Assembly: GCA_934168355.1 (NCBI GenBank)
Contig: CAKPNI010000030.1
Location: 1-13,131, forward strand
Reading direction: 5' to 3'
Origin: an uncultured Clostridia bacterium
GTDB taxonomy: Bacteria > Bacillota > Clostridia > TANB77 > CAG-508
Length of the DNA: 13,131 bases
Numbering within the stretch: position 1 is the stretch's first letter; the number at the start of each line of letters is the position of its first letter. The translations under genes and the position numbers were made by a program. Shown here in pieces: positions 1-6,187 of this stretch. Below the pieces are notes generated by a model. That model saw only the letters and a list, made by a program, of their open reading frames with translations. It ran no database searches and had not been told where the DNA came from.

Positions 1-243
1 GGAAAAACTGAGGATGAAAAAGTTACAAATTTAGTAAATATGTTAGATGGATATTTCGCAGAAACAGGACATCATATTAATGTTAATGTTTTTGATAGAA
101 GCTTATTATTAGATGCTATGGACCACCCTGAAAAATATCCTCAACTTACAATTCGTGTTTCTGGTTATGCAGTTAAATTTACTTCTTTGACAAGAGAACA
201 ACAAATGGATGTTATTAACAGAACTATTCACGAAAAAATATAA
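1..243 (+). CDS. pflB: Pyruvate formate-lyase (formate C-acetyltransferase), C-terminal fragment
   Basis: This is the last 80 codons of a gene that begins before the window; the reading frame is open from base 1 to the TAA at 241-243. The protein cleaves pyruvate with CoA to acetyl-CoA and formate in anaerobic cytoplasm. The identifying feature is the glycyl-radical motif RVSGYAVKF close to the C-terminus; the glycine in it carries the stable radical. Just upstream, the motif HHINVNVFDRSLLLDAMDHP and the sequence PEKYPQLTIRVSG are typical of the PflB C-terminal domain, and the short tail after the radical loop ending in the INRTIHEKI segment fits the family end. The gene for its activating enzyme lies 73 bp downstream on the same strand, the usual pflB-pflA order. 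The catalytic cysteine pair lies outside the window. Identification is secure; only the length is unknown. Confidence 0.96.
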   Translation, partial: GKTEDEKVTNLVNMLDGYFAETGHHINVNVFDRSLLLDAMDHPEKYPQLTIRVSGYAVKFTSLTREQQMDVINRTIHEKI

Positions 244-253
244 TTTTTTTCTG

Positions 254-293
254 ATTGGGGACGGTTCTTTTCGCGAAAAGAACCGTCCCCAAT
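254..293. repeat. Perfect 40-bp palindrome between pflB and pflA
   Basis: The left arm ATTGGGGACGGTTCTTTTCG (254-273) is followed directly by its exact reverse complement (274-293), so the whole 40 bp is a perfect palindrome. As RNA it would form a very stable hairpin starting 11 bases after the pflB stop codon. It is not followed by a T-tract on the plus strand, so it is not a classical intrinsic terminator; it could protect the 3' end of pflB mRNA or reduce read-through into pflA. Degenerate copies of the same unit occur at about 1048-1100 and 4855-5009, so it belongs to a dispersed repeat family of the REP or MITE kind. That assignment is inference. Confidence 0.9.
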
Positions 294-316
294 GCAAAAA
301 ATGAAAGGATAAAAAT

Positions 317-1045
317 ATGCAAAACAAAGATGATTTAAAATATTATGCAAAAGTACATTCAGTCGAATCTTTCGGTACTCTTGATGGTCCCGGTATTAGA
401 TATGTCTTATTTTTACAAGGATGTAGCTTAAGATGTAAATACTGTCACAATAGAGATACTTGGGACATAAATGCAGGAGACTATCGTTCTTTGGATGATA
501 TTTTTAATAATATTTTAAGATATAAAAATTATATAAAAAACGGTGGCGTTACTTGTTCTGGTGGCGAACCTCTTTTACAGTTTGAGTTTTTGATTGAGCT
601 TTTTAAGAAACTTAAGGCTAAGGGCATTCATACTTGTATTGATACTTCTGGTATGGTTGGTTTGACTGATAAAATGAAAGAGTTGATTGATTTGACTGAT
701 TTATTTTTGATGGATGTTAAACATATTGATTCTGATAAATGTAAAGATTTAGTTGGTTTTTCTAATGAAAGAGAACTTGCTTTTATTAGGTATTTAAGTG
801 ATATTGGTAAACCTATGTGGATTAGGCAGGTTTTGGTTCCTACGTTTACTGATGATGAGAATGATTTGATAAAATTAAGAGATTTTATTGGTTCTTTGAA
901 GTCTGTACAAAAGGTTGAATTTTTACCTTATCATACTATGGGCAAGTATAAGTGGCTTGAATATGGTGATAAGTATGAGTTAGATGGGGTTCGTGAAGCC
1001 AATGATGAGGATGTTGAAAGAGCTAAGAAAATTGTTTTGGGATAA
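317..1045 (+). CDS. pflA: Pyruvate formate-lyase activating enzyme (radical SAM)
   Basis: This 242-residue protein installs the glycyl radical on pyruvate formate-lyase, using S-adenosylmethionine and a [4Fe-4S] cluster to make the 5'-deoxyadenosyl radical. The cluster motif CxxxCxxC is seen as C36, C40 and C43 in GCSLRCKYCHN, with the aromatic residue before the third cysteine typical of the family. The SAM-binding GGE motif is at about 82-84 (CSGGEPLL). The N-terminal SVESFGTLDGPGIRYVLFLQ is the standard PflA opening and contacts substrate. The length matches known PflA proteins (about 240-250). The ATG at 317 is preceded by AAAGGA at 304-309. It follows pflB on the same strand with only the palindromic repeat between, so co-transcription is likely, with the hairpin perhaps lowering activase output relative to the lyase. 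Confidence 0.96.
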   Translation: MQNKDDLKYYAKVHSVESFGTLDGPGIRYVLFLQGCSLRCKYCHNRDTWDINAGDYRSLDDIFNNILRYKNYIKNGGVTCSGGEPLLQFEFLIELFKKLKAKGIHTCIDTSGMVGLTDKMKELIDLTDLFLMDVKHIDSDKCKDLVGFSNERELAFIRYLSDIGKPMWIRQVLVPTFTDDENDLIKLRDFIGSLKSVQKVEFLPYHTMGKYKWLEYGDKYELDGVREANDEDVERAKKIVLG

Positions 1046-1047
1046 AA

Positions 1048-1100
1048 TTTCGTGAAAGGACCGTTTCTTTTTCCATTGGGACCGTTTCTTTTCGAGAAAT
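1048..1100. repeat. Degenerate copies of the GGGACGGTTCTTTT repeat after pflA
   Basis: Immediately after the pflA stop lie two decayed half-units of the palindromic repeat seen at 254-293. CGTGAAAGGACCGT starts at 1051, and ATTGGGACCGTTTCTTTTCG starts near 1075 and differs from the intact arm ATTGGGGACGGTTCTTTTCG by only a few bases. The two are arranged head to tail rather than as one clean palindrome, so this copy no longer folds into the perfect hairpin. Confidence 0.7.
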
Positions 1101-1150
1101 AAAAGAAAATTATATGAAAACGATTGCATATCACAACAACTAAAAATAAA

Positions 1151-1172
1151 GTAGCAATTTTAAAGTTGCTAC
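1151..1172. terminator. Bidirectional intrinsic terminator between pflA and the RHH gene
   Basis: GTAGCAA at 1151-1157 pairs with TTGCTAC at 1166-1172 across an 8-base loop. On the minus strand the hairpin is followed by TTTATTTTTAG and lies directly after the stop codon of the ribbon-helix-helix gene. On the plus strand it is followed by TCTATTTTTG, so it can also end pflA transcription. The genes converge here, which fits a shared terminator. Confidence 0.7.
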
Positions 1173-1173
1173 T

Positions 1174-1374
1174 CTATTTTTGCATCCTCTCCAACTCTTC
1201 ACAATCCTCTTCATCCAAATTACTAAGTCCAAACTCCAACAAAGTAATCACAATCCTATTAAAAGATAAATTCTTAAGATTTGCAAGATTTTGTACATTA
1301 TCTACTATATCTTCTGGTAATCTCAAAGTTTTACTAACTCCGCTATGATTTTGTGGTATTTTTAATTTGTTCAT
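1174..1374 (-). CDS. Small ribbon-helix-helix (Arc/CopG-like) DNA-binding protein
   Basis: This 66-residue protein has the layout of a ribbon-helix-helix repressor. A short strand around residues 13-18 (SKTLRLPE) is followed by two predicted helices, about 20-33 (DIVDNVQNLANLKN) and 36-52 (SFNRIVITLLEFGLSNL), then an acidic tail. The start is well supported: AGGAGGTT at 1381-1388 stands six bases before the ATG at 1374. Such proteins dimerise and bind short palindromes, often in their own promoter; a 12-bp palindrome TAAAAGCTTTTA lies 30 bp upstream at 1405-1416. It follows the histidine kinase gene with a 70-bp gap on the same strand and may be read through from that operon. No toxin gene is adjacent (only 128 bp separate it from pflA), so it is an orphan rather than an obvious antitoxin. 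The regulated target is unknown. Confidence 0.75.
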   Translation of the reverse strand: MNKLKIPQNHSGVSKTLRLPEDIVDNVQNLANLKNLSFNRIVITLLEFGLSNLDEEDCEELERMQK

Positions 1375-1404
1375 ATTTGCAACCTCCTAGCAAGTATTCT
1401 ATAA

Positions 1405-1416
1405 TAAAAGCTTTTA
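1405..1416. promoter_or_regulatory. Palindrome TAAAAGCTTTTA, candidate operator of the RHH gene
   Basis: A perfect 12-bp palindrome in the 70-bp gap between the histidine kinase gene and the RHH gene. On the minus strand it overlaps an AT-rich TATTATAG segment (around 1399-1406) that could serve as a -10 element. Autorepression through a site of this kind is common for ribbon-helix-helix proteins, but binding is only inferred here. Confidence 0.35.
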
Positions 1417-1444
1417 CAAATATGCACCTGTTTTTGGTTGCTTT

Positions 1445-2956
1445 TTACTCTTTAACCAAATCCAACTCAAACCAAAACTCAACACCACCGGCAACATTTC
1501 TAACCCCATAGCCATTGCCATAATTATTCATAATAGCCTTAACCAAAGAAAGACCAATACCACTTCCCCCTTTGTCACGGTTACGAGACTCATCTGCTTT
1601 ATAAAATCTATTCCAAATACGAATCATATCATCTTTAGAAAACTCCTCAAAAGTATTAAATACCTTAATTCTAACTTTATTACTATCAGTTAAAATCTCA
1701 TTTTCAATTCTAACAACCTTCTTACCATTTACTTCAATTGAATACTTAATAGCATTAGTAATATAATTAGTCAAAACTTGGTCAATGTAAAAATCATCAG
1801 CATAAACCATAATTTCTTTAGATAAATCAATATTTTTCTCTAAAACCACATTTTCCTTTTCCATCATAACAACAGATTTTCGTAAAATTTCATTTTCAAG
1901 TTCGACAATATTAAACTCCTTATTATTAAAATCCATTTTACCATATTCAAGTTTCATAAGCTCTAACAATCTTTTAACCAATCTATCCATTTTTGTTGCT
2001 TCATCTTGAATAACCTCTGCATAAAATTTTCTTGACTCCTCATCACTGTTTACATTTTCAATCAAGCCCTCACTATAGCCCTGTATTAATGCAATTGGAG
2101 TTTTTAGCTCATGCGAAACATCAGATATAAAGCTTTTTCTCATTTCATCAATTTGAGACTTTTCTTCTATATCTCTTTCAAGTTGGCTATTGTTATTTTG
2201 TAATTGTCTGATTGTTTCTTCAAGTGTAGTTGATAATTTATTTATACTATTTCCCAGCATATCAACCTCGTCATTTGCATAAGAAGATTTATATTTTTGG
2301 CTAAAATCTAGGTTTGCCATCTTTTTAGCAATCTGATTAAGTTCTACAATAGGCTCACTAAATCTTCTTGAGACAACAGACAAAACAGTTCCACCAATTA
2401 TAATAACAAATATTGCAATTATAGATAGAAATTCATTTGATATTTTTACACTCTCATCAATAGAAGTAACCGGCATTCTTATATATAAATGATATGAGTT
2501 GTCCAAACTCGCAACAAGCATTATATAATTTATCTTTGTCTTACTATCACTATATTTGCTTATTGTGTATTTTTCGTTCCTTTCCAAAACATCAGATTGA
2601 TTTTTCTCTTCTCTTAAAATTGATATAATCATCTCTCCTATTGCGGAATAAAAATCCTTGTTTGAACTGTAAACACTAACATTTTCGTCACTTCTTATTA
2701 AAATATCAAAATTGTTATTTATAGCAATTTTATCCAATTCATCTGATAAATTTTTTTGATTTGTATCATCATTGTAATATTCATTTATAGTTTGAAAAAC
2801 ACTTTCTAACTGCTTTTCTTTGTTGTATTCATAAAATTTTCTTAATACAAAATTGTTAAGTAAAATAAGTGAAATTATTATTGCAATAACAATTATGCAT
2901 AATGATAAAAATAGCTTTGTTCTTATTGATTTAAAAATTCCTATTTCCTTTTCCAT
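1445..2956 (-). CDS. Membrane sensor histidine kinase of a two-component system
   Basis: This 503-residue kinase senses a signal at the membrane and phosphorylates the response regulator encoded just upstream. Seen in order: a first membrane helix at about 13-38; an extracytoplasmic sensing region of about 135 residues (39-174) with no family I recognise; a second membrane helix at about 175-196; a HAMP linker at about 197-249; a coiled coil; the HisKA domain with phospho-acceptor H282 in SDVSHELKTPIAL; and the HATPase domain with N-box QVLTNYITNAIKYS (391-406) and G2 box GGSGIGLSLVKAI (463-475). The G1 box is not the classical DxGxG but KVFNTFEEF, followed by IWNRFYKADESR. That variant resembles VanS-like kinases of Bacillota and need not mean loss of activity. 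The ATG at 2956 has AGGAGA just upstream. It lies 59 bp behind the regulator gene, so the two form an operon. Confidence 0.94.
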   Translation of the reverse strand: MEKEIGIFKSIRTKLFLSLCIIVIAIIISLILLNNFVLRKFYEYNKEKQLESVFQTINEYYNDDTNQKNLSDELDKIAINNNFDILIRSDENVSVYSSNKDFYSAIGEMIISILREEKNQSDVLERNEKYTISKYSDSKTKINYIMLVASLDNSYHLYIRMPVTSIDESVKISNEFLSIIAIFVIIIGGTVLSVVSRRFSEPIVELNQIAKKMANLDFSQKYKSSYANDEVDMLGNSINKLSTTLEETIRQLQNNNSQLERDIEEKSQIDEMRKSFISDVSHELKTPIALIQGYSEGLIENVNSDEESRKFYAEVIQDEATKMDRLVKRLLELMKLEYGKMDFNNKEFNIVELENEILRKSVVMMEKENVVLEKNIDLSKEIMVYADDFYIDQVLTNYITNAIKYSIEVNGKKVVRIENEILTDSNKVRIKVFNTFEEFSKDDMIRIWNRFYKADESRNRDKGGSGIGLSLVKAIMNNYGNGYGVRNVAGGVEFWFELDLVKE

Positions 2957-2973
2957 GATTTCTCCTAAAATTT

Positions 2974-3007
2974 GAAGTTGAGACTTTTTCTCTTTAATCC
3001 CAACTTC
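2974..3007 (-). other. Hairpin in the gap between response regulator and kinase genes
   Basis: GAAGTTG at 2974-2980 pairs with CAACTTC at 3001-3007, with three further potential pairs (AGA with TCT) continuing the stem on one side. It lies in the 59-bp gap of the two-component operon, just before the ribosome binding site of the kinase gene. There is no T-tract, so it is more likely an mRNA processing or stability element than a terminator. Function is unknown. Confidence 0.35.
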
Positions 3008-3015
3008 GTTTAAGT

Positions 3016-3693
3016 TTATTTAATTTCAAATTTATATCCTACTCCTCTAATCGTTTCGATATATTTTCCTTTTTTACCCAATTTGTGTCTAATTTTTTTT
3101 ATATGGCTATCTATAGTTCTAGAATCTCCATAATAATCATAATTCCATACATTATTTAAAATTTTATCTCTTGATAAAGCAATTTTTTCGTTATCAAGCA
3201 GATATTTTAAAAGCTCATATTCCCTTAAACTTAAGTCAACAGGTTTTCCATCAACAGTTACAGTTCTTCCTTGGTCATCAATTACAATACCATCATAATC
3301 TCTAACTTTTTCTTTATCTCCGTTAATTCTTTTTAAAATTGCTTCAATTCTCGCAACCAGTATTTTTGGACTAAATGGCTTAGAAATATATTCATCAACT
3401 CCAAGTTCAAATCCAAATAGCTCATCTTGTTCTTCACCTCTTGCTGTAAGCATGATTACAGGTACCCCAGATTCTGTTCTTATTTTTCTTAAAACAGACC
3501 ATCCATCTAGCTTTGGCATCATTACATCTAGTAATATCAAGCTTATTTTATTTTTGTTTTCCTCAAATACATCAATTGCCTCTTCCCCATCTCCTGCTTC
3601 TAGGGTTTTGTAGTCATTTTTAGTTAAAAAATCTTTTATTAACTTTCTCATTCTTGCTTCATCATCTACAATTAAAATAGTAGTATTTTCCAT
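3016..3693 (-). CDS. OmpR/PhoB-family response regulator
   Basis: This 225-residue transcription factor is activated by phosphorylation from the kinase encoded downstream. The receiver domain covers about 5-118. Its acidic pocket residues are D10 and D11 (ILIVDDEAR), the phospho-acceptor is D56 (LILLDVMMPKLDGW), and the switch residues are T83 (MLTARG) and K105 (SKPFSP). The winged-helix DNA-binding domain spans about 130-225, with the recognition-helix region RTIDSHIKKIRHKLGKKGKY and the wing motif ETIRGVGYKF. Full-length and intact. The ATG at 3693 is preceded by AGGAGG a few bases upstream. It is the first gene of the operon; two TATAAT-like hexamers lie 36-48 bp upstream. The sensed signal and regulon cannot be read from the sequence. 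The neighbouring mechanosensitive-channel gene is a possible but unproven target. Confidence 0.95.
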   Translation of the reverse strand: MENTTILIVDDEARMRKLIKDFLTKNDYKTLEAGDGEEAIDVFEENKNKISLILLDVMMPKLDGWSVLRKIRTESGVPVIMLTARGEEQDELFGFELGVDEYISKPFSPKILVARIEAILKRINGDKEKVRDYDGIVIDDQGRTVTVDGKPVDLSLREYELLKYLLDNEKIALSRDKILNNVWNYDYYGDSRTIDSHIKKIRHKLGKKGKYIETIRGVGYKFEIK

Positions 3694-3728
3694 TTGTAAG
3701 CATCCTCCTTATTTTGATAGCTTTTTTT

Positions 3729-3741
3729 ATTATACATTATA
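3729..3741 (-). promoter_or_regulatory. Candidate -10 elements upstream of the response regulator
   Basis: On the minus strand two TATAAT hexamers lie in tandem (3736-3741 and 3729-3734) about 40 bp before the start of the response regulator gene, in the 81-bp gap after the mscS-type gene. No good -35 hexamer is found at standard spacing for either, so the promoter may depend on an activator, possibly the regulator itself. Confidence 0.4.
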
Positions 3742-3774
3742 TTTGTGATGATTTTATGAATTTTTTATGTAGAT

Positions 3775-4836
3775 TTATTTTTTTATTTCTATTGTTTTGG
3801 TATCATATGCTAAACTAACTTTTTCTTTGTTTAGGATTGTAATAATATTTCTGTTTACATCGTCTTTTAGTTCAAGAAATTCGCTATAATCTGTTACATC
3901 AAAATAAAAATAGATTAAAATCCTAAAACTACTTTCTGCAATTTCTTTAAAATATATATTAATCGTATCTTTTATAATGTGTTCATTTTTCATTAAATCC
4001 TCAAAAATTCTTTGTTTTAATTGTACAATTTTTTCAGGTTTTGTGTCTTCAACTATATCTAAATTAAGTTCATATCTTCTACGCCTCATTTTACTTAGAT
4101 TTTCTATTGAGCTAGAAGCTATCACCGAATTTGGAATTTGAAGCATTGAATCATCTAGTTGTCTTATTCTTGTACTCCTTAAAGTCATGTCTTCAACCGT
4201 TCCTTGGTATTCTTTTACTTTTATGTAATCACCAACTTTAAATGGTTTATCAGCAAATATTATAAATCCTCCAAGTAGGCTCTTAACTGTATCTTGTGCA
4301 GCCAATGTTAATACAACAGTTCCTAGTCCTAGTCCTGTTATTAGGCCACTTAGGTCATATCCTATTTCGTAAAATACAATAAATGTTGCAACTACGTATA
4401 TTAAAACTCTTATTATCCTTACCATCATTTTTGTTGATGCATCATTTATTTCCTTTTCGCTTTTATCTTTTATTGCTTTTATAAACCTTGATTTTTTTGT
4501 CATGCTTTTTGCTAGACTATTTGCTATTGTGATTGTTACTATTACTTTGTAGATTTTATTTGCTAGAAGCATGAATTCATCTGATAATTCAAATGTTGGC
4601 CTTACAAATAGTATTGCTACATATATTCCCGTTACTTTGAAAAATGCTTTTAGCGGCATGTAAAATGGATTGTTTTTTATTTGTTTTTTACTTTTGTCAA
4701 AATTGAATAGTTTTAGAATTATGTATGAAAATAATGGACTGAATATATCTAGAATTGCTAGTATTATTATTGCTATTATTAGGTCCATTGTTGTTTGTGC
4801 ATTTAAGTTTTTTATTATTTCTATCGTTTTTTCCAT
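3775..4836 (-). CDS. MscS-family small-conductance mechanosensitive ion channel
   Basis: This 353-residue membrane protein probably opens under membrane tension to release solutes during hypo-osmotic shock. Several hydrophobic segments span residues of about 17-45, 60-80, 90-110 and 138-160. They are followed by the glycine- and alanine-rich pore helix (about 166-190, LSGLITGLGLGTVVLTLAAQ) that marks the MscS family. The beta domain then follows (GFIIFADKPFKVGDYIKVKEYQGTVEDMTLRSTRIR in three parts, about 192-227), with IPNSVIASSSIENLS typical of the family. The C-terminal alpha/beta domain is present. The start at 4836 is chosen because AAAGGAGGAGAAC stands directly before this ATG. A longer reading from 4989 would add 51 residues made only of translated repeat DNA. 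The gene lies downstream of rpoD, separated by the repeat cluster, so it probably has its own or read-through transcription. Confidence 0.9.
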   Translation of the reverse strand: MEKTIEIIKNLNAQTTMDLIIAIIILAILDIFSPLFSYIILKLFNFDKSKKQIKNNPFYMPLKAFFKVTGIYVAILFVRPTFELSDEFMLLANKIYKVIVTITIANSLAKSMTKKSRFIKAIKDKSEKEINDASTKMMVRIIRVLIYVVATFIVFYEIGYDLSGLITGLGLGTVVLTLAAQDTVKSLLGGFIIFADKPFKVGDYIKVKEYQGTVEDMTLRSTRIRQLDDSMLQIPNSVIASSSIENLSKMRRRRYELNLDIVEDTKPEKIVQLKQRIFEDLMKNEHIIKDTINIYFKEIAESSFRILIYFYFDVTDYSEFLELKDDVNRNIITILNKEKVSLAYDTKTIEIKK

Positions 4837-4854
4837 GTTCTCCTCCTTTTTGTA

Positions 4855-5009
4855 TTTGGGGCGATTCCTTTTCAGAAAAATTTCGGATTTGGGACAGTTC
4901 TTTTTACAAAAAAGTTCCAAAAAGAACCGGTCCCAATGGTACATTTTGCGAAAGGAACCGTCCCCAATCCGAAAAAGAACCAGCACCAATTGTCCCAGTT
5001 CTTCTTCCC
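4855..5009. repeat. Cluster of degenerate GGGACGGTTCTTTT palindromic repeats between rpoD and the mscS-type gene
   Basis: At least five half-units of the repeat found at 254-293 are packed in about 155 bp. TTTGGGGCGATTCCTTTTC is at 4855-4873. TTTGGGACAGTTCTTTTT begins at about 4888 and pairs imperfectly with AAAAAGAACCGGTCCCAA ending near 4936. CGAAAGGAACCGTCCCCAAT at 4949-4968 differs by one base from the intact arm. CCGAAAAAGAACCAGCACCAAT is at about 4969-4990. TTGTCCCAGTTCTTCTTCCC ends at 5009, next to the rpoD stop codon. The inverted units could fold into hairpins in the rpoD 3' untranslated region and may end or buffer transcription before the mscS-type gene. Confidence 0.8.
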
Positions 5010-5010
5010 A

Positions 5011-6162
5011 TTATGTCATATAATCCTTAAGCTTCTTACTTCTACTTGGATGTCTTAACTTTCTCAAAGCCTTAGCCTCAATCTGACGAATTCTTTCTCT
5101 TGTTACATCAAATTCTTTTCCAACTTCTTCTAGAGTTCTAGCTTTTCCATCATCTAGACCAAATCTTAGTCTTAAAACTTTAGCTTCTCTAGGAGTAAGT
5201 GTTTGCATTACTTCTGCAAGTTGCTCTTTAAGAAGTGTATATGCTGCTGCATCCTGTGGTGCAGGAGAATCTTCGTCTTGGATGAAATCTCCTAAATGGC
5301 TATCATCTTCTTCACCTATTGGTGTTTCAAGAGATACTGGATCTTGTGCTATTTTTTGAATTTCCATTACCTTGTCAATTGGCATTTCAAGTTCTTTTGA
5401 AAGCTCTTCTGGGCTTGGCTCTCTTCCAAGTTTTTGTAATAAATGTCTTGATGTTCTTATTAATTTGTTTATTGTTTCAACCATATGAACTGGTATTCTT
5501 ATTGTTCTTGCTTGGTCAGCTATTGCTCTTGTTATAGATTGTCTAATCCACCAAGTTGCATAGGTACTGAATTTGAATCCTTTTGTGTAATCAAATTTTT
5601 CTACTGCTTTTATTAGTCCCATGTTTCCTTCTTGGATTAAATCTAAGAATAGCATTCCTCTTCCAACATATTTTTTAGCTATACTTACAACTAATCTTAG
5701 GTTTGCCTCTGCAAGTTCTTGTTTTGCATCTTCATCTCCATCTAAAATTCTTTTTGCTAAGTCTAATTCTTGTTCATATGTTAAAAGTTTTATTCTACCA
5801 ATTTCACGCAAATACATTCTAACTGGGTCATCTACATTTATTCCCTCAAATGTATCATCTTGTGTTATTTCATCTAGTTTTAAATTTTCAACCTCTTTTA
5901 AGTCTTCTTCATTTGGCTCGTCGTCAAAGTCATCTTTTAAAACATCTACTCCCATTTCTTCCATTACGTCAAATACTTTTTCTATTTGGTCTTGGTTTAC
6001 ATCATCTAGCTCTACTGCTAATTCTCCATAAGTTATTTTTCCTTTTTCTTTTGCCTTTTTTATTATTTTTTCAACCTTTTCTTTTGCATGTGCTTTTTCT
6101 TCTGGAGTCATTCTTTTTTCTGGTTTTGCTTCTTTTTTTGTAATATCTTTCTCTTCTTTCAC
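5011..6162 (-). CDS. rpoD: Housekeeping RNA polymerase sigma factor (sigma-70/SigA)
   Basis: This 383-residue primary sigma factor directs RNA polymerase to -10/-35 promoters. Region 1.1 covers about 22-75. Region 1.2 begins at DDPVRMYLREIGRIKLLT (111-128). Regions 2.1-2.4 cover about 150-223, with NLRLVVSIAKKYVGRGM, LDLIQEGNMGLIKAVEKFD and the promoter-melting and -10 recognition helix TYATWWIRQSITRAIADQAR. Region 3 is about 225-300. Region 4 has the -35-binding helix-turn-helix TLEEVGKEFDVTRERIRQIE (343-362). The length is like B. subtilis SigA, without the long non-conserved insert of E. coli RpoD. The start codon is GTG (6160-6162), supported by AGGAAG at 6171-6176. It is 25 bp downstream of dnaG in the conserved dnaG-rpoD operon. 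The gene ends against the palindromic repeat cluster. Confidence 0.97.
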   Translation of the reverse strand: MKEEKDITKKEAKPEKRMTPEEKAHAKEKVEKIIKKAKEKGKITYGELAVELDDVNQDQIEKVFDVMEEMGVDVLKDDFDDEPNEEDLKEVENLKLDEITQDDTFEGINVDDPVRMYLREIGRIKLLTYEQELDLAKRILDGDEDAKQELAEANLRLVVSIAKKYVGRGMLFLDLIQEGNMGLIKAVEKFDYTKGFKFSTYATWWIRQSITRAIADQARTIRIPVHMVETINKLIRTSRHLLQKLGREPSPEELSKELEMPIDKVMEIQKIAQDPVSLETPIGEEDDSHLGDFIQDEDSPAPQDAAAYTLLKEQLAEVMQTLTPREAKVLRLRFGLDDGKARTLEEVGKEFDVTRERIRQIEAKALRKLRHPSRSKKLKDYMT

Positions 6163-6187
6163 TTTTAACTTCCTTTCTAAAAATTTT

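Noticed and set aside
1124..1348. Plus-strand open frame opposite the RHH gene
   Set aside because: It is Ser-, Leu- and Lys-rich antisense sequence that begins inside AT-rich spacer and has no ribosome binding site.
4837..4989. 51-residue N-terminal extension of the mechanosensitive channel gene
   Set aside because: It is translated repeat DNA rich in Phe, Lys and Arg, has no ribosome binding site, and the internal ATG at 4836 has an ideal AGGAGG and begins the family-like sequence.
4855..5009. CRISPR array
   Set aside because: The units are inverted, variable and unevenly spaced, with no equal-length spacers; they match the palindromic repeat seen elsewhere in the window.
5319..6143. Plus-strand open frames across the sigma factor gene
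   Set aside because: They are antisense shadows of rpoD with low-complexity Leu, Phe and Ser runs and no start signals.
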